DNA of 64,000 nucleotides, taken from Burkholderia sp. (GTDB lineage: Bacteria > Pseudomonadota > Gammaproteobacteria > Burkholderiales > Burkholderiaceae). Shown piece by piece: positions 1 through 7,636 of the stretch (its first letter is position 1; every line of letters starts with the position of its first letter). The notes under the pieces were generated by a model. That model saw nothing but the letters and a program-made list of their open reading frames with translations. It made no database searches and was not told the DNA's origin. Where the stretch lies: NCBI GenBank assembly GCA_031253835.1, contig JAIRVP010000014.1:1-64000 (forward strand), in the 5' to 3' direction. Made by a program: the position numbers and the translations under genes.

Positions 1-659
1 CGCATCGGCTGGCTCGGGCGCGTGAAACCATGCGATCTCGTGGCGGGCAACCGTCTCGAACACTTCCGTATGGTACCGGCCGCGAACATCCCGATGCCTT
101 CGCGCGCGAGCGGCGCAAGGACCTGCGCGGTGGCGTGGCGAACGCGGACGTCGCGCAGCAGCGTGAGGACGGACAGGTCGATCTCGAGTTCGTCGCCATC
201 GACGTGCAGTACCGCGGCGTGGTCCTGCATCCGCACGTGCCGGATCTCGCGCCCGCGCAACCATTTGAGGACGGCGAAGCGCCCTTTCCCCGCCCTGGGC
301 GCGGCGATGCCGAGCGCGGTCAGGATCGTGACCGCATTGGCGAGCGCCGTGCTTTCGTTGCCGCTCAGCATGTCGCGCATGCGGCCGAGCAGCGAGGTCG
401 CGAGCGTGACGTCGATGCCGAAGCTGCCGGTCTTGAAGCGGCCGCGCACGTTCACCTGCGGCCGAACCTGATCGCCGCACAGGGCACGTGTCGACGCGTC
501 GAGCAAGCCGCCGAATGCAAGCAGCGCGGGCGCGAGTTCGCGCACGTCCATTTCGGACGATTCGAGCGCGGGCCCGTCGTACGTGACGCGACATCGGCTC
601 ATGGCATCAAAGGGGCCGAGATCGACCGGGCCGGGACGGTTTCCATTGCGTGTGGTCAT
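1..659 (-). CDS. Hypothetical protein, edge-truncated, probable frameshift
   Basis: The minus-strand frame starts at ATG 659 and runs off the left edge. I do not know its function. The N-terminal part contains RVTYDGPALESSEMDV and ELAPALLAFGGLLDA, which resembles a family of uncharacterised, often element-associated bacterial proteins. An internal ATG at 602 is an alternative start; neither has a clear Shine-Dalgarno sequence. Near position 78 the protein-like signal moves to another frame: the annotated frame continues as GTIRKCSRRLPATRS, while the neighbouring frame reads RYHTEVFETVARHEIAWFHA, which looks like a genuine C-terminus. A one-base deletion around 75-80, or a sequencing error, would explain this. 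The true gene end lies outside the window. Confidence 0.55.
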   Translation of the reverse strand, partial: MTTRNGNRPGPVDLGPFDAMSRCRVTYDGPALESSEMDVRELAPALLAFGGLLDASTRALCGDQVRPQVNVRGRFKTGSFGIDVTLATSLLGRMRDMLSGNESTALANAVTILTALGIAAPRAGKGRFAVLKWLRGREIRHVRMQDHAAVLHVDGDELEIDLSVLTLLRDVRVRHATAQVLAPLAREGIGMFAAGTIRKCSRRLPATRSHGFTRPSQPM

Positions 660-967
660 GGGGAATGCGGGCTGGAGACGTGGACGATAACGGGAACGAA
701 CGCTTTCGAATGCCTTTCATGGTAGGGGCGATCGACCGGTTGCGCGCGATTTTGGCCATCCGGACAAGACGGCATGCGGACGTGTCCCGATAGCGCCCGA
801 CAACCCACGAACTTTTCCGATACTTCCCCGGTCACACTCGCCAGCCTGCGGGCGTGCCGGCGCCCCGAACGCGCTTCCGGCCCCGGTATTCCCCCACCCA
901 CCCCATCCGCATATCATTCGCACATCGCGCACCTGCAGGCCGCAGGCGCGGCACACAGGGATTCTCG
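660..967. other. Gene-free divergent upstream region
   Basis: About 308 bases lie between the divergent hypothetical gene and the MASE1 gene, and must hold both promoters. I see no strong inverted repeat, no RNA gene, and no reading frame with convincing codon bias. A frame running into the MASE1 gene from 854 stays open but starts without a Shine-Dalgarno sequence and has a low-complexity, proline/arginine-rich translation, so I treat it as non-coding. Confidence 0.5.
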
Positions 968-2260
968 ATGGACACCAAACGATCGCGGCCGGGGCTCGTC
1001 GCCGCGCTGCTCTGGGCGGCGCTGTATCTCGCGACCGGTTACATCTCGCACGAGTTCAACGGCCCCGTCCGGCTGACGGGCTACATCTGGCTGCCGGCCG
1101 GCGTGACGGTCGGCGCGTTCATGTTGCGGCCGGTGCGCGACTGGCTGACGCTGGCCGGCGCATTCCTCGTCGGCCAGCTCGCGCTGACCGCGATCGAACA
1201 CGGCAGCCTCGTCAACGCGGTGCTGTTCACGATCGACGAAGTCGGCGCGGCCGCGCTCGCGGTCTGGCTCGTGCAGCGCGTGCGCTTCTCGCTCGAGGGG
1301 CTGTACTTCCTGCGCTCGGTGATCCTCGCCGGGCTGATCGCGGGTGTCGTCGGCGCGATCGGCGGCGCGGCGTGGTACACGACGGTCAAGGGCGCGCCGT
1401 TCTTCGACGTGTGGTCGGTGTGGGCCGCGTCCGATTTCGTCGGCGTGCTGCTGGTCACGCCGGTGCTCGCATCGTGGTCGCGCTTTCGCGCGCACCGCTC
1501 GGGCGACCACGAGCGCTTCGACCTGATGCTCGGCATCGTCGCGTTCGTGTTGCTCGCGCTCGTCGCGCTGGTGATCTTCGACGGCGACACGTCGCAGAAA
1601 TTCGGCACGGGCGCCGGCTTCGCGCTCACGTATATCCCGCTGTTCCTGACCGTCGCGGTGACGCTGCTGCTCGGCGGCCGCACGGGCTCGTCGTCGGTGC
1701 TGGTGCTCGCGCTGATCGTGATCGAGCAGACCGCGCAGGGCGACGGCCCGTTCTCGTCGTTCCACGAACACTACGGCAGCGCGCTGCTCGAAGCGCAGCT
1801 CTATCTGGCGGTCGCGTCGCTGCTGGTGCTGACGGTCAGCACGCTGAAGACCACGCGCGAACGCGTGCACGAGCACGCGGCGGTGCTGCAGAACAACATG
1901 GAGCTCGCGCTCGCGAGCGCCGGCCAGATCGCGTACGTGCTCGATCCGGAGTCGGGCCGCATCGACTGGAGCGGCGATGTCGAGCGCGTGTTCGGCGTCG
2001 GCGTCGATGCCGCGCAGATCGCGAGCGTGCCGCTCGTGCTCGAACGCGTGCAGCCGGGCGACCGCGAGGCACTGAGCGACTACTGGAACGCGGAGATCGC
2101 GGGCGAGGATCGCGCGTCGCTGTCGCTGCGCATCGTGCTGCGCGACGGCGGCACGCAGACGATCACCGACCACGGCGCGCCGCTGCTCGATTCGAACGTC
2201 GACGTGACGGTGGTCGCGGGGGTCTGGCAGATCGAGCGCGTGTGGCCGGCGGACGAATGA
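968..2260 (+). CDS. MASE1-PAS membrane sensor without output domain
   Basis: A protein of 430 residues. The first 300 or so residues form the multi-pass MASE1 sensor module, with about eight hydrophobic segments and the GYIWLPAGVTVGAFML stretch near the start. A PAS-like module follows at about residues 310-425 (QIAYVLDPESGRIDWSGDVE). MASE1 proteins normally end in a GGDEF, EAL or histidine kinase domain; here the protein stops right after PAS, so the signalling output is missing or supplied in trans. ATG 968 is chosen because the hydrophobic segment starts soon after it. The hydrolase gene begins 13 bp downstream, suggesting cotranscription. The ligand is unknown. Confidence 0.85.
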   Translation: MDTKRSRPGLVAALLWAALYLATGYISHEFNGPVRLTGYIWLPAGVTVGAFMLRPVRDWLTLAGAFLVGQLALTAIEHGSLVNAVLFTIDEVGAAALAVWLVQRVRFSLEGLYFLRSVILAGLIAGVVGAIGGAAWYTTVKGAPFFDVWSVWAASDFVGVLLVTPVLASWSRFRAHRSGDHERFDLMLGIVAFVLLALVALVIFDGDTSQKFGTGAGFALTYIPLFLTVAVTLLLGGRTGSSSVLVLALIVIEQTAQGDGPFSSFHEHYGSALLEAQLYLAVASLLVLTVSTLKTTRERVHEHAAVLQNNMELALASAGQIAYVLDPESGRIDWSGDVERVFGVGVDAAQIASVPLVLERVQPGDREALSDYWNAEIAGEDRASLSLRIVLRDGGTQTITDHGAPLLDSNVDVTVVAGVWQIERVWPADE

Positions 2261-2273
2261 GCGGGTACGTGTC

Positions 2274-3089
2274 ATGACAGGTCGCACGGGCGTCCTGCTG
2301 ATCCACGGGCTCGGCGGCACGCAATACGATCTCGGTTCGCTGCACAAGGCGATGCGGCGCGCGGGCGCCGACACGCACATGATCACGCTGCCGGGGCACG
2401 GCACGCGCCCCGAGGACCTGGTCGGCGTGCGCGCGGAGGCGTGGCTCGACGCGGTGACCGAACAGTATCGCGCGCTGGAGCGCGAGTACGACGCGCTGCA
2501 TGTCGCCGGTATGTGCATGGGCTCGCTGGTCGCGCTGCTGCTGTGCCATCGTGTGCAGCATGCGCGCGGCCGGCTCGCGTTGCTGGCCACGCCGGTGTTC
2601 ATCGATGGCTGGTCGACGCCGTGGTACCGGTCGCTGCGGCACGTGCTGTACCGCGTGCCGGGTGTCGCGGAGCGGATGCGCGTCGAGGAAGGCGATCCGT
2701 TCGGCATCAAGAACGCGACGATCCGCGCGATCGTGAAGAAGAAGTTCGAGCGGCAGGACAGTTTCCACTATGCGTGGGTGCCGCTTGCGTGCGTGCGGCA
2801 GGTTGACCGGATGCGCGACTGGACGCTCGAGGCCGCGGCCGGCACGCCGTGCCCGACGCTCGTGCTGCATGCCCGCGAGGACGAACTGACGAGCCTGCGC
2901 TCGGCCGATTTCCTGCTGGAGACGATGCCCGACGCGCGCGGGATCGTGCTGGAAAACAGCTATCACATGATCTGCGCGGACAACGACCGCGACGACGTCG
3001 CGCGGCACGTGCTCGAATTCTTCGGCTTCGATCCCGTGCATGCGGTGAGCCCGGCGATGGCGCGCAGGATGGGGCGGCTGGAGTCCTGA
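2274..3089 (+). CDS. Alpha/beta hydrolase with Cys in the nucleophile elbow
   Basis: A protein of 271 residues with an alpha/beta hydrolase fold: the oxyanion motif HGLGG is at about 11-15, the nucleophile elbow GMCMGS at 79-84, an acid candidate in HAREDE, and a late histidine in ENSYHMI. The elbow carries Cys81 where carboxylesterases and lipases usually have Ser, as in dienelactone-hydrolase-type enzymes. The substrate cannot be told from sequence. It starts 13 bp after the MASE1-PAS gene and is probably cotranscribed with it. No signal peptide or membrane segment is seen, so it is cytoplasmic. Confidence 0.85.
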   Translation: MTGRTGVLLIHGLGGTQYDLGSLHKAMRRAGADTHMITLPGHGTRPEDLVGVRAEAWLDAVTEQYRALEREYDALHVAGMCMGSLVALLLCHRVQHARGRLALLATPVFIDGWSTPWYRSLRHVLYRVPGVAERMRVEEGDPFGIKNATIRAIVKKKFERQDSFHYAWVPLACVRQVDRMRDWTLEAAAGTPCPTLVLHAREDELTSLRSADFLLETMPDARGIVLENSYHMICADNDRDDVARHVLEFFGFDPVHAVSPAMARRMGRLES

Positions 3090-3103
3090 CGGCGGACTAC
3101 GCC

Positions 3104-3229
3104 GCTTCCGGCTGGCGTCCGCTCGGGCGTGACGAGGCCGTGCTGCTCGTACAGCCGCAGCGCCTTGATCGAGACGCCGAGCCGCGCGGCGGCCGCCGAT
3201 GCGTTCAAACGGGGCGTGGACGTACCCAT
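3104..3229 (-). pseudogene. merR-family N-terminal fragment
   Basis: The minus strand from ATG 3229 encodes a typical MerR winged-helix start (ARLGVSIKALRLYEQHGL then VTPERTPAGS, about 42 residues). Where other MerR proteins continue with a YRxY motif, the frame enters sequence antisense to the hydrolase gene and loses all similarity. The start is intact: AAGAGGTGACGG lies just before the ATG. The sensor and dimerisation half is gone, so this is a truncated remnant left by a deletion. It could still make a small DNA-binding peptide, but there is no evidence that it does. Confidence 0.65.
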
Positions 3230-3260
3230 CCGTCACCTCTTCGCTGTCGATTCGTTGCGT

Positions 3261-3362
3261 TCAGCATAAAGGCGATCCCAAGGGCCGGGTCAAGCAGGCT
3301 TGCGCGGCCGCGACGCCCGGCAGACAGGCGCCGAGCAGCAAGCCGGCTGCGACGATTCGCAT
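3261..3362 (-). CDS. 33-residue signal-peptide mini-ORF (possible remnant)
   Basis: This short frame starts at ATG 3362 (MRIVAAGLLLGACLPGVAAA), a textbook Sec signal peptide with an AAA-Q cleavage region, followed by only about 13 residues with two cysteines (QACLTRPLGSPLC). A GGAG lies upstream of the start. It sits beside the truncated merR gene, so the simplest reading is the 5' end of an exported-protein gene whose body was deleted. A true secreted micropeptide is the alternative. Confidence 0.4.
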   Translation of the reverse strand: MRIVAAGLLLGACLPGVAAAQACLTRPLGSPLC

Positions 3363-3497
3363 CTTGTTCACCCGTGTCTCCTTGATTCTGCTTGTTCGAA
3401 TGCCGTCGATGACGGCAGGACTCATGGTGTGACGGCGGCGATGCGGGCACCACATCAAAAGAAAACGCGAACCGATACTTTTTGCTCAGGGTCGGTC

Positions 3498-3737
3498 GTG
3501 CGATGCACAAAATGTGTCGGTCGGGCGGAAACCGGGCGGCCGTCGCCGAGATTCATCGCGCTCGTGTTCCTGCCGGTGTACGTGTCCGGCGCGGTGCTGA
3601 AATTCGACCGGGCCGGCGCCGTGCGCGCGGTGGTCGTGCAGGGCGCGGCCGGGAAAGGGACGGTGTCCGTGATGGCGTACACGGTGCTCGGGTTCAGCCC
3701 GCCGCTCGAACAGGTCGGGCGCGAACCGCGCGCGTGA
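3498..3737 (+). pseudogene. C-terminal gene fragment of unknown origin
   Basis: The frame ending at TGA 3735-3737 has very strong G/C third-position bias from about 3550 onward and reads like a real protein (FIALVFLPVYVSGAVLKFDR, later VMAYTVLGFSPPLEQVG). No good start with a Shine-Dalgarno sequence is visible; GTG 3498 or GTG 3564 are possible. It is probably the 3' remnant of a larger gene lost in the same rearrangement as the merR and signal-peptide fragments. I do not recognise the parent family. Confidence 0.35.
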
Positions 3738-3764
3738 AGGTGTAAAGGTTTAAAGGTGTAAAGG
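3737..3764. repeat. 8-bp tandem repeat, about 3.5 copies
   Basis: Units AAGGTGTA, AAGGTTTA, AAGGTGTA and a partial AAGG follow one another directly. The array lies 7 bp beyond the stop codon of the histidine kinase gene and overlaps the stop of the preceding fragment. Slippage here could vary copy number between strains without touching an intact gene. Confidence 0.85.
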
Positions 3765-3770
3765 CGCGCG

Positions 3771-4868
3771 TTACGCCGGGAACCGTTCGCTGTCGGACGC
3801 CGGCACGAGGGTGTCGGGCCACTGCACCTCGAATCGCGTGCCGCCCGCGCCGGTCGGCACGCAGAGGGCTTCGCCGTGATGCGCATGCGCGATTGCCGCG
3901 ACGACGGCGAGCCCGAGGCCCGTGCCGCCGGGTTGCGACTCGTCGACGCGCCGGAATGCCTGGAACACGTGCGGCGCGAAATCGGCCGGGATGCCGGGAC
4001 CGTCGTCCTCGACGCGCAGCCGGCACAGGCCGTTCTCGATCCGCGTCTGGATCCGGATCGTGCCGGGCACCGCATGGCGGCGTGCGTTCTCCAGCAGCGC
4101 CAGCAACGCCTGGCGGATGCGGACCGGGTCGCAGCACACAGGCCGCGGGTCGAGATCGAGTTCCGGATGCTGGCCGGCAGCCTGCAGCGTGTGCGCGAAC
4201 ACGTCGACCACGGCGCGCACGTCGGCAGCGAGATCGGTGTCGCGGATCTCGATGCTGAGGTGGCCGCTGTCGGCGAGGCTGACCACACGCAGATCCTCGA
4301 TCAGCCGCGTCAACCCTTCGACCTGCGCGAGCAGGCTGCGGTACAGCGCTTCGCTCGGCGTGAACACGCCTTCGGCGAGCCCCTGCAGCCGGCCGCGCAA
4401 GACCGTGACGGGCGTGCGCAGTTCATGGGCGATCGCCGCGTTCCAGAACGTCTGCTCGTCGGTCACGCGCTGCAGTTCGCTCGCGAGTGCGTTGAAGTTG
4501 TCGGCGAGCAGCGCCGCTTCGTGCAGCGAACGGTCGCCGGCGACGGCGCGCGCACCGAGATCGCCGCGCGAGACGCGGCGGATGCTGTCCGTCACCGAGT
4601 TCAGCGGCACGAGGATGCGGCGCGACAGGTTGACCGCGACGATGACCGAGATCAGCAGGCCGACCAGCGTGGTCGAGATGATCCATATCCACTCGGGCCC
4701 GCTCGGGAGCCAGCTCTGCGGCTTGAAGTACTCGGGCGAGTACGTGTACAGCAGGTAGTAGAACGCGTAGGCCGTCACGACGATCAGCACCGTGATGCCG
4801 AATGCGATCGCGCCCATCGTCAGCGCGATCTGGCGGCTCAGGCCGTCGAGTTTCAATCGCCGCTCCAC
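3771..4868 (-). CDS. adeS: AdeS-like sensor histidine kinase
   Basis: A protein of 365 residues. Two membrane segments (about 15-38 and 60-85) flank a short periplasmic loop; HAMP (about 85-140), HisKA with the phospho-acceptor in AAIAHELRTPVTVLRGRLQG (about 150), and HATPase_c with N-box LLENARRHA, G1 box EDDGPGIP and G2 box GGTGLGL follow. The segments around the histidine and QVEGLTRLIEDLR closely match what I recall of Acinetobacter AdeS; BaeS is the next closest model. It follows its response regulator and overlaps it by 16 bp. AdeS/BaeS kinases usually control RND efflux, but no efflux operon is in the window. Confidence 0.85.
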   Translation of the reverse strand: MERRLKLDGLSRQIALTMGAIAFGITVLIVVTAYAFYYLLYTYSPEYFKPQSWLPSGPEWIWIISTTLVGLLISVIVAVNLSRRILVPLNSVTDSIRRVSRGDLGARAVAGDRSLHEAALLADNFNALASELQRVTDEQTFWNAAIAHELRTPVTVLRGRLQGLAEGVFTPSEALYRSLLAQVEGLTRLIEDLRVVSLADSGHLSIEIRDTDLAADVRAVVDVFAHTLQAAGQHPELDLDPRPVCCDPVRIRQALLALLENARRHAVPGTIRIQTRIENGLCRLRVEDDGPGIPADFAPHVFQAFRRVDESQPGGTGLGLAVVAAIAHAHHGEALCVPTGAGGTRFEVQWPDTLVPASDSERFPA

Positions 4869-5596
4869 AGTTTGTAGCCGACGCCGCGCACGCTGGCGGG
4901 CATGCCTTGCACGCCGAGGTCGTCCAGTTTCTTGCGCAGCTTGCTGACGTGGCTGTCGACCGTGCGCTCCAGCGCGTCGCCTTCCGGCAGGCAGGTGGCC
5001 ATCAGCTCGGCGCGGCTGAACACGCGGCGCGGCGCGCGCGCGAGCTGCGCGAGCAGCTTGAATTCGGTGAGCGTCAGCACGAGCGTGTGGCGCGTGCCGC
5101 CGACCTCGACCGTCGCTTCGTGGTGCTCGAGATCGATCTCGAACGGCGCGGCGCGCAGCACACGCTGTTCTTCCTGGCGCGAGCCGGCCATCGACCGGCG
5201 CAGCACGGCCTGCGCGCGCGCGACGACTTCGGCCGGGTTGAACGGCTTGACCACGTAGTCGTCGGCGCCGATGCGCAGCCCGGTCAGCTTGTCGATGTCC
5301 TGGTCGAGCGCGGTCAGCATGATGACCGGCGTGTCGCCGCGATGGCGGATTTCGGCGAGCACCTTCCAGCCGTCGACGTGCGGCATCTGCACGTCGAGCA
5401 GCACGAGGTCGGGTTTCAGCGACAGGTGGAGTTCGAGCGCGCGGCGGCCGTCGGCCGCGTGCACGGTGCGCAGGCCGTTGCGCGCGAAGTACGCGGTCAG
5501 GATCTCGGCGATCTCGGGTTCGTCCTCGGCAATGAGGACGAGCGCCTGCGCGCCCTGGCCGGCGCCGGGAGATGAAGAAAATTCGGGCATGGCCAC
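4853..5596 (-). CDS. adeR: AdeR-like OmpR-family response regulator
   Basis: A protein of 247 residues. The receiver domain (about 18-135) carries the acidic pair EDE, the phospho-acceptor in LVLLDVQMP and the KPFNP lysine. The C-terminal winged helix (about 150-245) includes ALERTVDSHVSKLRKKLDD and VRGVGYKL. The receiver stretch VIMLTALDQDIDKL and IGADDYVVKPFNPAEV resemble AdeR more than E. coli BaeR. ATG 5596 is used; an ATG two codons later is possible. It is the first gene of a two-gene minus-strand operon with the kinase. The target promoter is not evident. Confidence 0.85.
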   Translation of the reverse strand: MAMPEFSSSPGAGQGAQALVLIAEDEPEIAEILTAYFARNGLRTVHAADGRRALELHLSLKPDLVLLDVQMPHVDGWKVLAEIRHRGDTPVIMLTALDQDIDKLTGLRIGADDYVVKPFNPAEVVARAQAVLRRSMAGSRQEEQRVLRAAPFEIDLEHHEATVEVGGTRHTLVLTLTEFKLLAQLARAPRRVFSRAELMATCLPEGDALERTVDSHVSKLRKKLDDLGVQGMPASVRGVGYKLWSGD

Positions 5597-5768
5597 TCGT
5601 TCAGGTCCATCGGGGTTCCATCAGGTCGCCATACTACCGCAGGGCCAAGTCAATCGAGCGGAGGCGAGCCATCCCCCTTGGCGTGCGCCGGTCAGCGGAC
5701 TGGAAAGGCTGGACGCGCGGGCAACACGGCGGGATAAAGCGGACGAGCGGTGAATCGGGGATTCCCAT

Positions 5769-5790
5769 GGTGAATACCCGCTCATTCACC
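5769..5790. promoter_or_regulatory. Inverted repeat, likely operator of the acyl-CoA operon
   Basis: GGTGAAT at 5769-5775 is mirrored by ATTCACC at 5784-5790 around an 8-bp spacer. It sits about 65 bp upstream of the phosphatase gene that opens the acyl-CoA operon, next to an AT-rich stretch. The shape resembles TetR/FadR-type operators for fatty-acid genes. The regulator is unknown; it could also serve the divergent adeRS genes. Confidence 0.55.
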
Positions 5791-5805
5791 AAATAAATTT
5801 TAAAA

Positions 5806-5850
5806 ATGCCCGCCGGCTGGCTATGCTGAATCCTTCACTCAGGCGGGCAT
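5806..5850 (+). promoter_or_regulatory. Inverted repeat enclosing the ribosome binding site
   Basis: ATGCCCGCC at 5806-5814 pairs perfectly with GGCGGGCAT at 5842-5850. The right arm contains the likely Shine-Dalgarno sequence (AGGCGGG) of the gene starting at 5854. If transcription starts upstream of 5806 the stem could occlude translation initiation. A -10-like TATGCT at 5822-5827 would instead start the RNA inside the loop and remove the left arm. Confidence 0.45.
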
Positions 5851-5853
5851 GCG

Positions 5854-6528
5854 ATGGCTGAACTCTTTCTGGTACGGCACGGGCAGGCATCATTCGGCAC
5901 CGACGACTACGACCGGCTTTCCTCGGCCGGCGAGCAGCAGGGCGTCTGGCTCGGCGAATACTTCGCGCGGCAGGGGCTGACGTTCGACCGCGTGATCTGC
6001 GGCACGATGACCCGCCACGCGCAGACGGTCGACGCGATCCTGCGCGGGATGGGCCGCGAAGGCGTGCCGGTCGACCGCCATCCCGGCCTGAACGAATACG
6101 ACTTCCACGGGCTGTTCGCGGCCGCCGCCCACGACTATCCGGAGATCGCACGGCTTGCCGCCGGCTCGATGAAGGAGCACTTCCGCGCGCTCCGGCAGGT
6201 GCTGCAGCTGTGGACCGAGGACAAGCTCGGCGACGCGGCCCCCGAAACCTGGTCGCATTTCCAGCAGCGCGTGGCCGATGCACGCGCCGCGATCCGCCAC
6301 GGCGGCGGCCAGCGCGTGCTCGCGGTGAGCTCCGGCGGCCCGATCGCGGTCACCGTCCAGCAGGTGCTCGCGGCGCCGCCGTCGAGCGCGATCGCGCTGA
6401 ACCTGCAGATCCGCAACAGCAGTCTTTCGCAGTTTTTCTTCAACGCCGATGCGTTCCACCTCGCGTCGTTCAACGGCATCCCGCATCTGGAAGATCCCGA
6501 ACGGCACGCATGGCGGACCTACGGCTGA
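5854..6528 (+). CDS. Histidine phosphatase family protein (RHG fold)
   Basis: A protein of 224 residues of the phosphoglycerate-mutase-like superfamily. The catalytic motif LVRHGQAS lies at residues 6-13 and a late conserved patch reads VLAVSSGGPIAV. It lacks export signals and probably acts on a small cytoplasmic phosphate ester or phosphorylated CoA intermediate; the substrate is not deducible. It is the first gene of a five-gene run with a kinase, two SDR enzymes and an acyl-CoA dehydrogenase. The SD is AGGCGGG just upstream. Confidence 0.85.
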   Translation: MAELFLVRHGQASFGTDDYDRLSSAGEQQGVWLGEYFARQGLTFDRVICGTMTRHAQTVDAILRGMGREGVPVDRHPGLNEYDFHGLFAAAAHDYPEIARLAAGSMKEHFRALRQVLQLWTEDKLGDAAPETWSHFQQRVADARAAIRHGGGQRVLAVSSGGPIAVTVQQVLAAPPSSAIALNLQIRNSSLSQFFFNADAFHLASFNGIPHLEDPERHAWRTYG

Positions 6529-6547
6529 CCCACGAACGATCGCGACG

Positions 6548-7579
6548 ATGACGAACCCTTCCCAGCAACTCGACGTAGCCCGCCTCACGCGCTATCTGGA
6601 AACGCACGTGCCGGGCTTCGAAGGCCCGGTCGACACGGAGAAGTTTGCCGGCGGCCAGTCGAATCCGACTTTCCTGCTGAACGCGAAGAGCGGCCGCTAC
6701 GTGCTGCGCCGCCAGCCGCCGGGCGAACTGCTGAAATCCGCGCACGCGGTCGATCGCGAATTCCGCGTGCTGACCGCGCTGTCGGGCACCGCGGTGCCGG
6801 TCGCGCGCCCGTATCACCTGTGCGAAGACCGCGACGTGATCGGCAGCCTGTTCTACGTGATGAGCTTCGAGGACGGCCGGATCTTCTGGGATCCCGCGCT
6901 GCCGGAACTGCCGAAGGCCGATCGCGCGACGTGCTACGACGCGCTGCTGCAGACGATGGCCGCGCTGCACGACGTCGATGTCGACGCGGTGGGCCTGGCC
7001 GACTACGGCCGCCCCGGCAACTACTTCGAACGCCAGATCGGCGTGTGGACGAAGCAGTATCGCGCGGCGGAAACCGGGCGCCTCGACGCGATGGAGACGC
7101 TGATCGACTGGCTGCCGAAAGCGTGCCCCGAGGATACGGGCCGGCCGGCGCTGGTGCACGGCGATTTCCGGATCGACAACCTGATGTTCGCGCAAGACGG
7201 CTATCGCGTGCAGGCCGTGCTCGACTGGGAACTGTCGACGCTCGGCAACCCGCTCGCCGATCTCGCGTATTTCTGCATGTGCCTGCGGCTGCCGTCCGGC
7301 GGGCAGGTGCGCGGGCTCGCGGGCCAGGATCGCGCGGCGCTCGGCATCCCCGACGAAGCGGCGATCGTCGCGCGCTATTGCGAACTGCGCGGCATCGCGC
7401 CGATTCGCGACTGGCATTTCTACCTCGCATTCAGTTTCTTCCGGCTCGCGGCGATCGCGCAGGGCGTGAAGGCGCGCGCGCTGCAGGGCAATGCCTCGAG
7501 CGAGCAGGCGCTGCGCGTCGGCGAAATGGCCGGCCGACTGGCCGAACTGGCGGTCGGCGTGATCGACGCGCATCGCTGA
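6548..7579 (+). CDS. APH-type phosphotransferase, ACAD10/11-N or LvaA-like
   Basis: A protein of 343 residues with an aminoglycoside-phosphotransferase/choline-kinase fold. The nucleotide loop region reads KFAGGQSNPTFLL, the catalytic loop LVHGDFRIDNLMF and the metal-binding segment VLDWELSTLGNPLADLA. This subtype matches the N-terminal kinase half of eukaryotic ACAD10/11 and Pseudomonas LvaA, which phosphorylate the hydroxyl group of 4-hydroxyacyl-CoA. Its operon partner is an ACAD10/11-type acyl-CoA dehydrogenase, so the same role is likely here. ATG 6548 is preferred; an upstream in-frame start at 6449 would overlap the previous gene. Confidence 0.88.
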   Translation: MTNPSQQLDVARLTRYLETHVPGFEGPVDTEKFAGGQSNPTFLLNAKSGRYVLRRQPPGELLKSAHAVDREFRVLTALSGTAVPVARPYHLCEDRDVIGSLFYVMSFEDGRIFWDPALPELPKADRATCYDALLQTMAALHDVDVDAVGLADYGRPGNYFERQIGVWTKQYRAAETGRLDAMETLIDWLPKACPEDTGRPALVHGDFRIDNLMFAQDGYRVQAVLDWELSTLGNPLADLAYFCMCLRLPSGGQVRGLAGQDRAALGIPDEAAIVARYCELRGIAPIRDWHFYLAFSFFRLAAIAQGVKARALQGNASSEQALRVGEMAGRLAELAVGVIDAHR

Positions 7580-7636
7580 TCGCACCGACCGCCTGGCGGC
7601 GACACGACAATCCAATCAATGGAGGAGCACAGCAAC

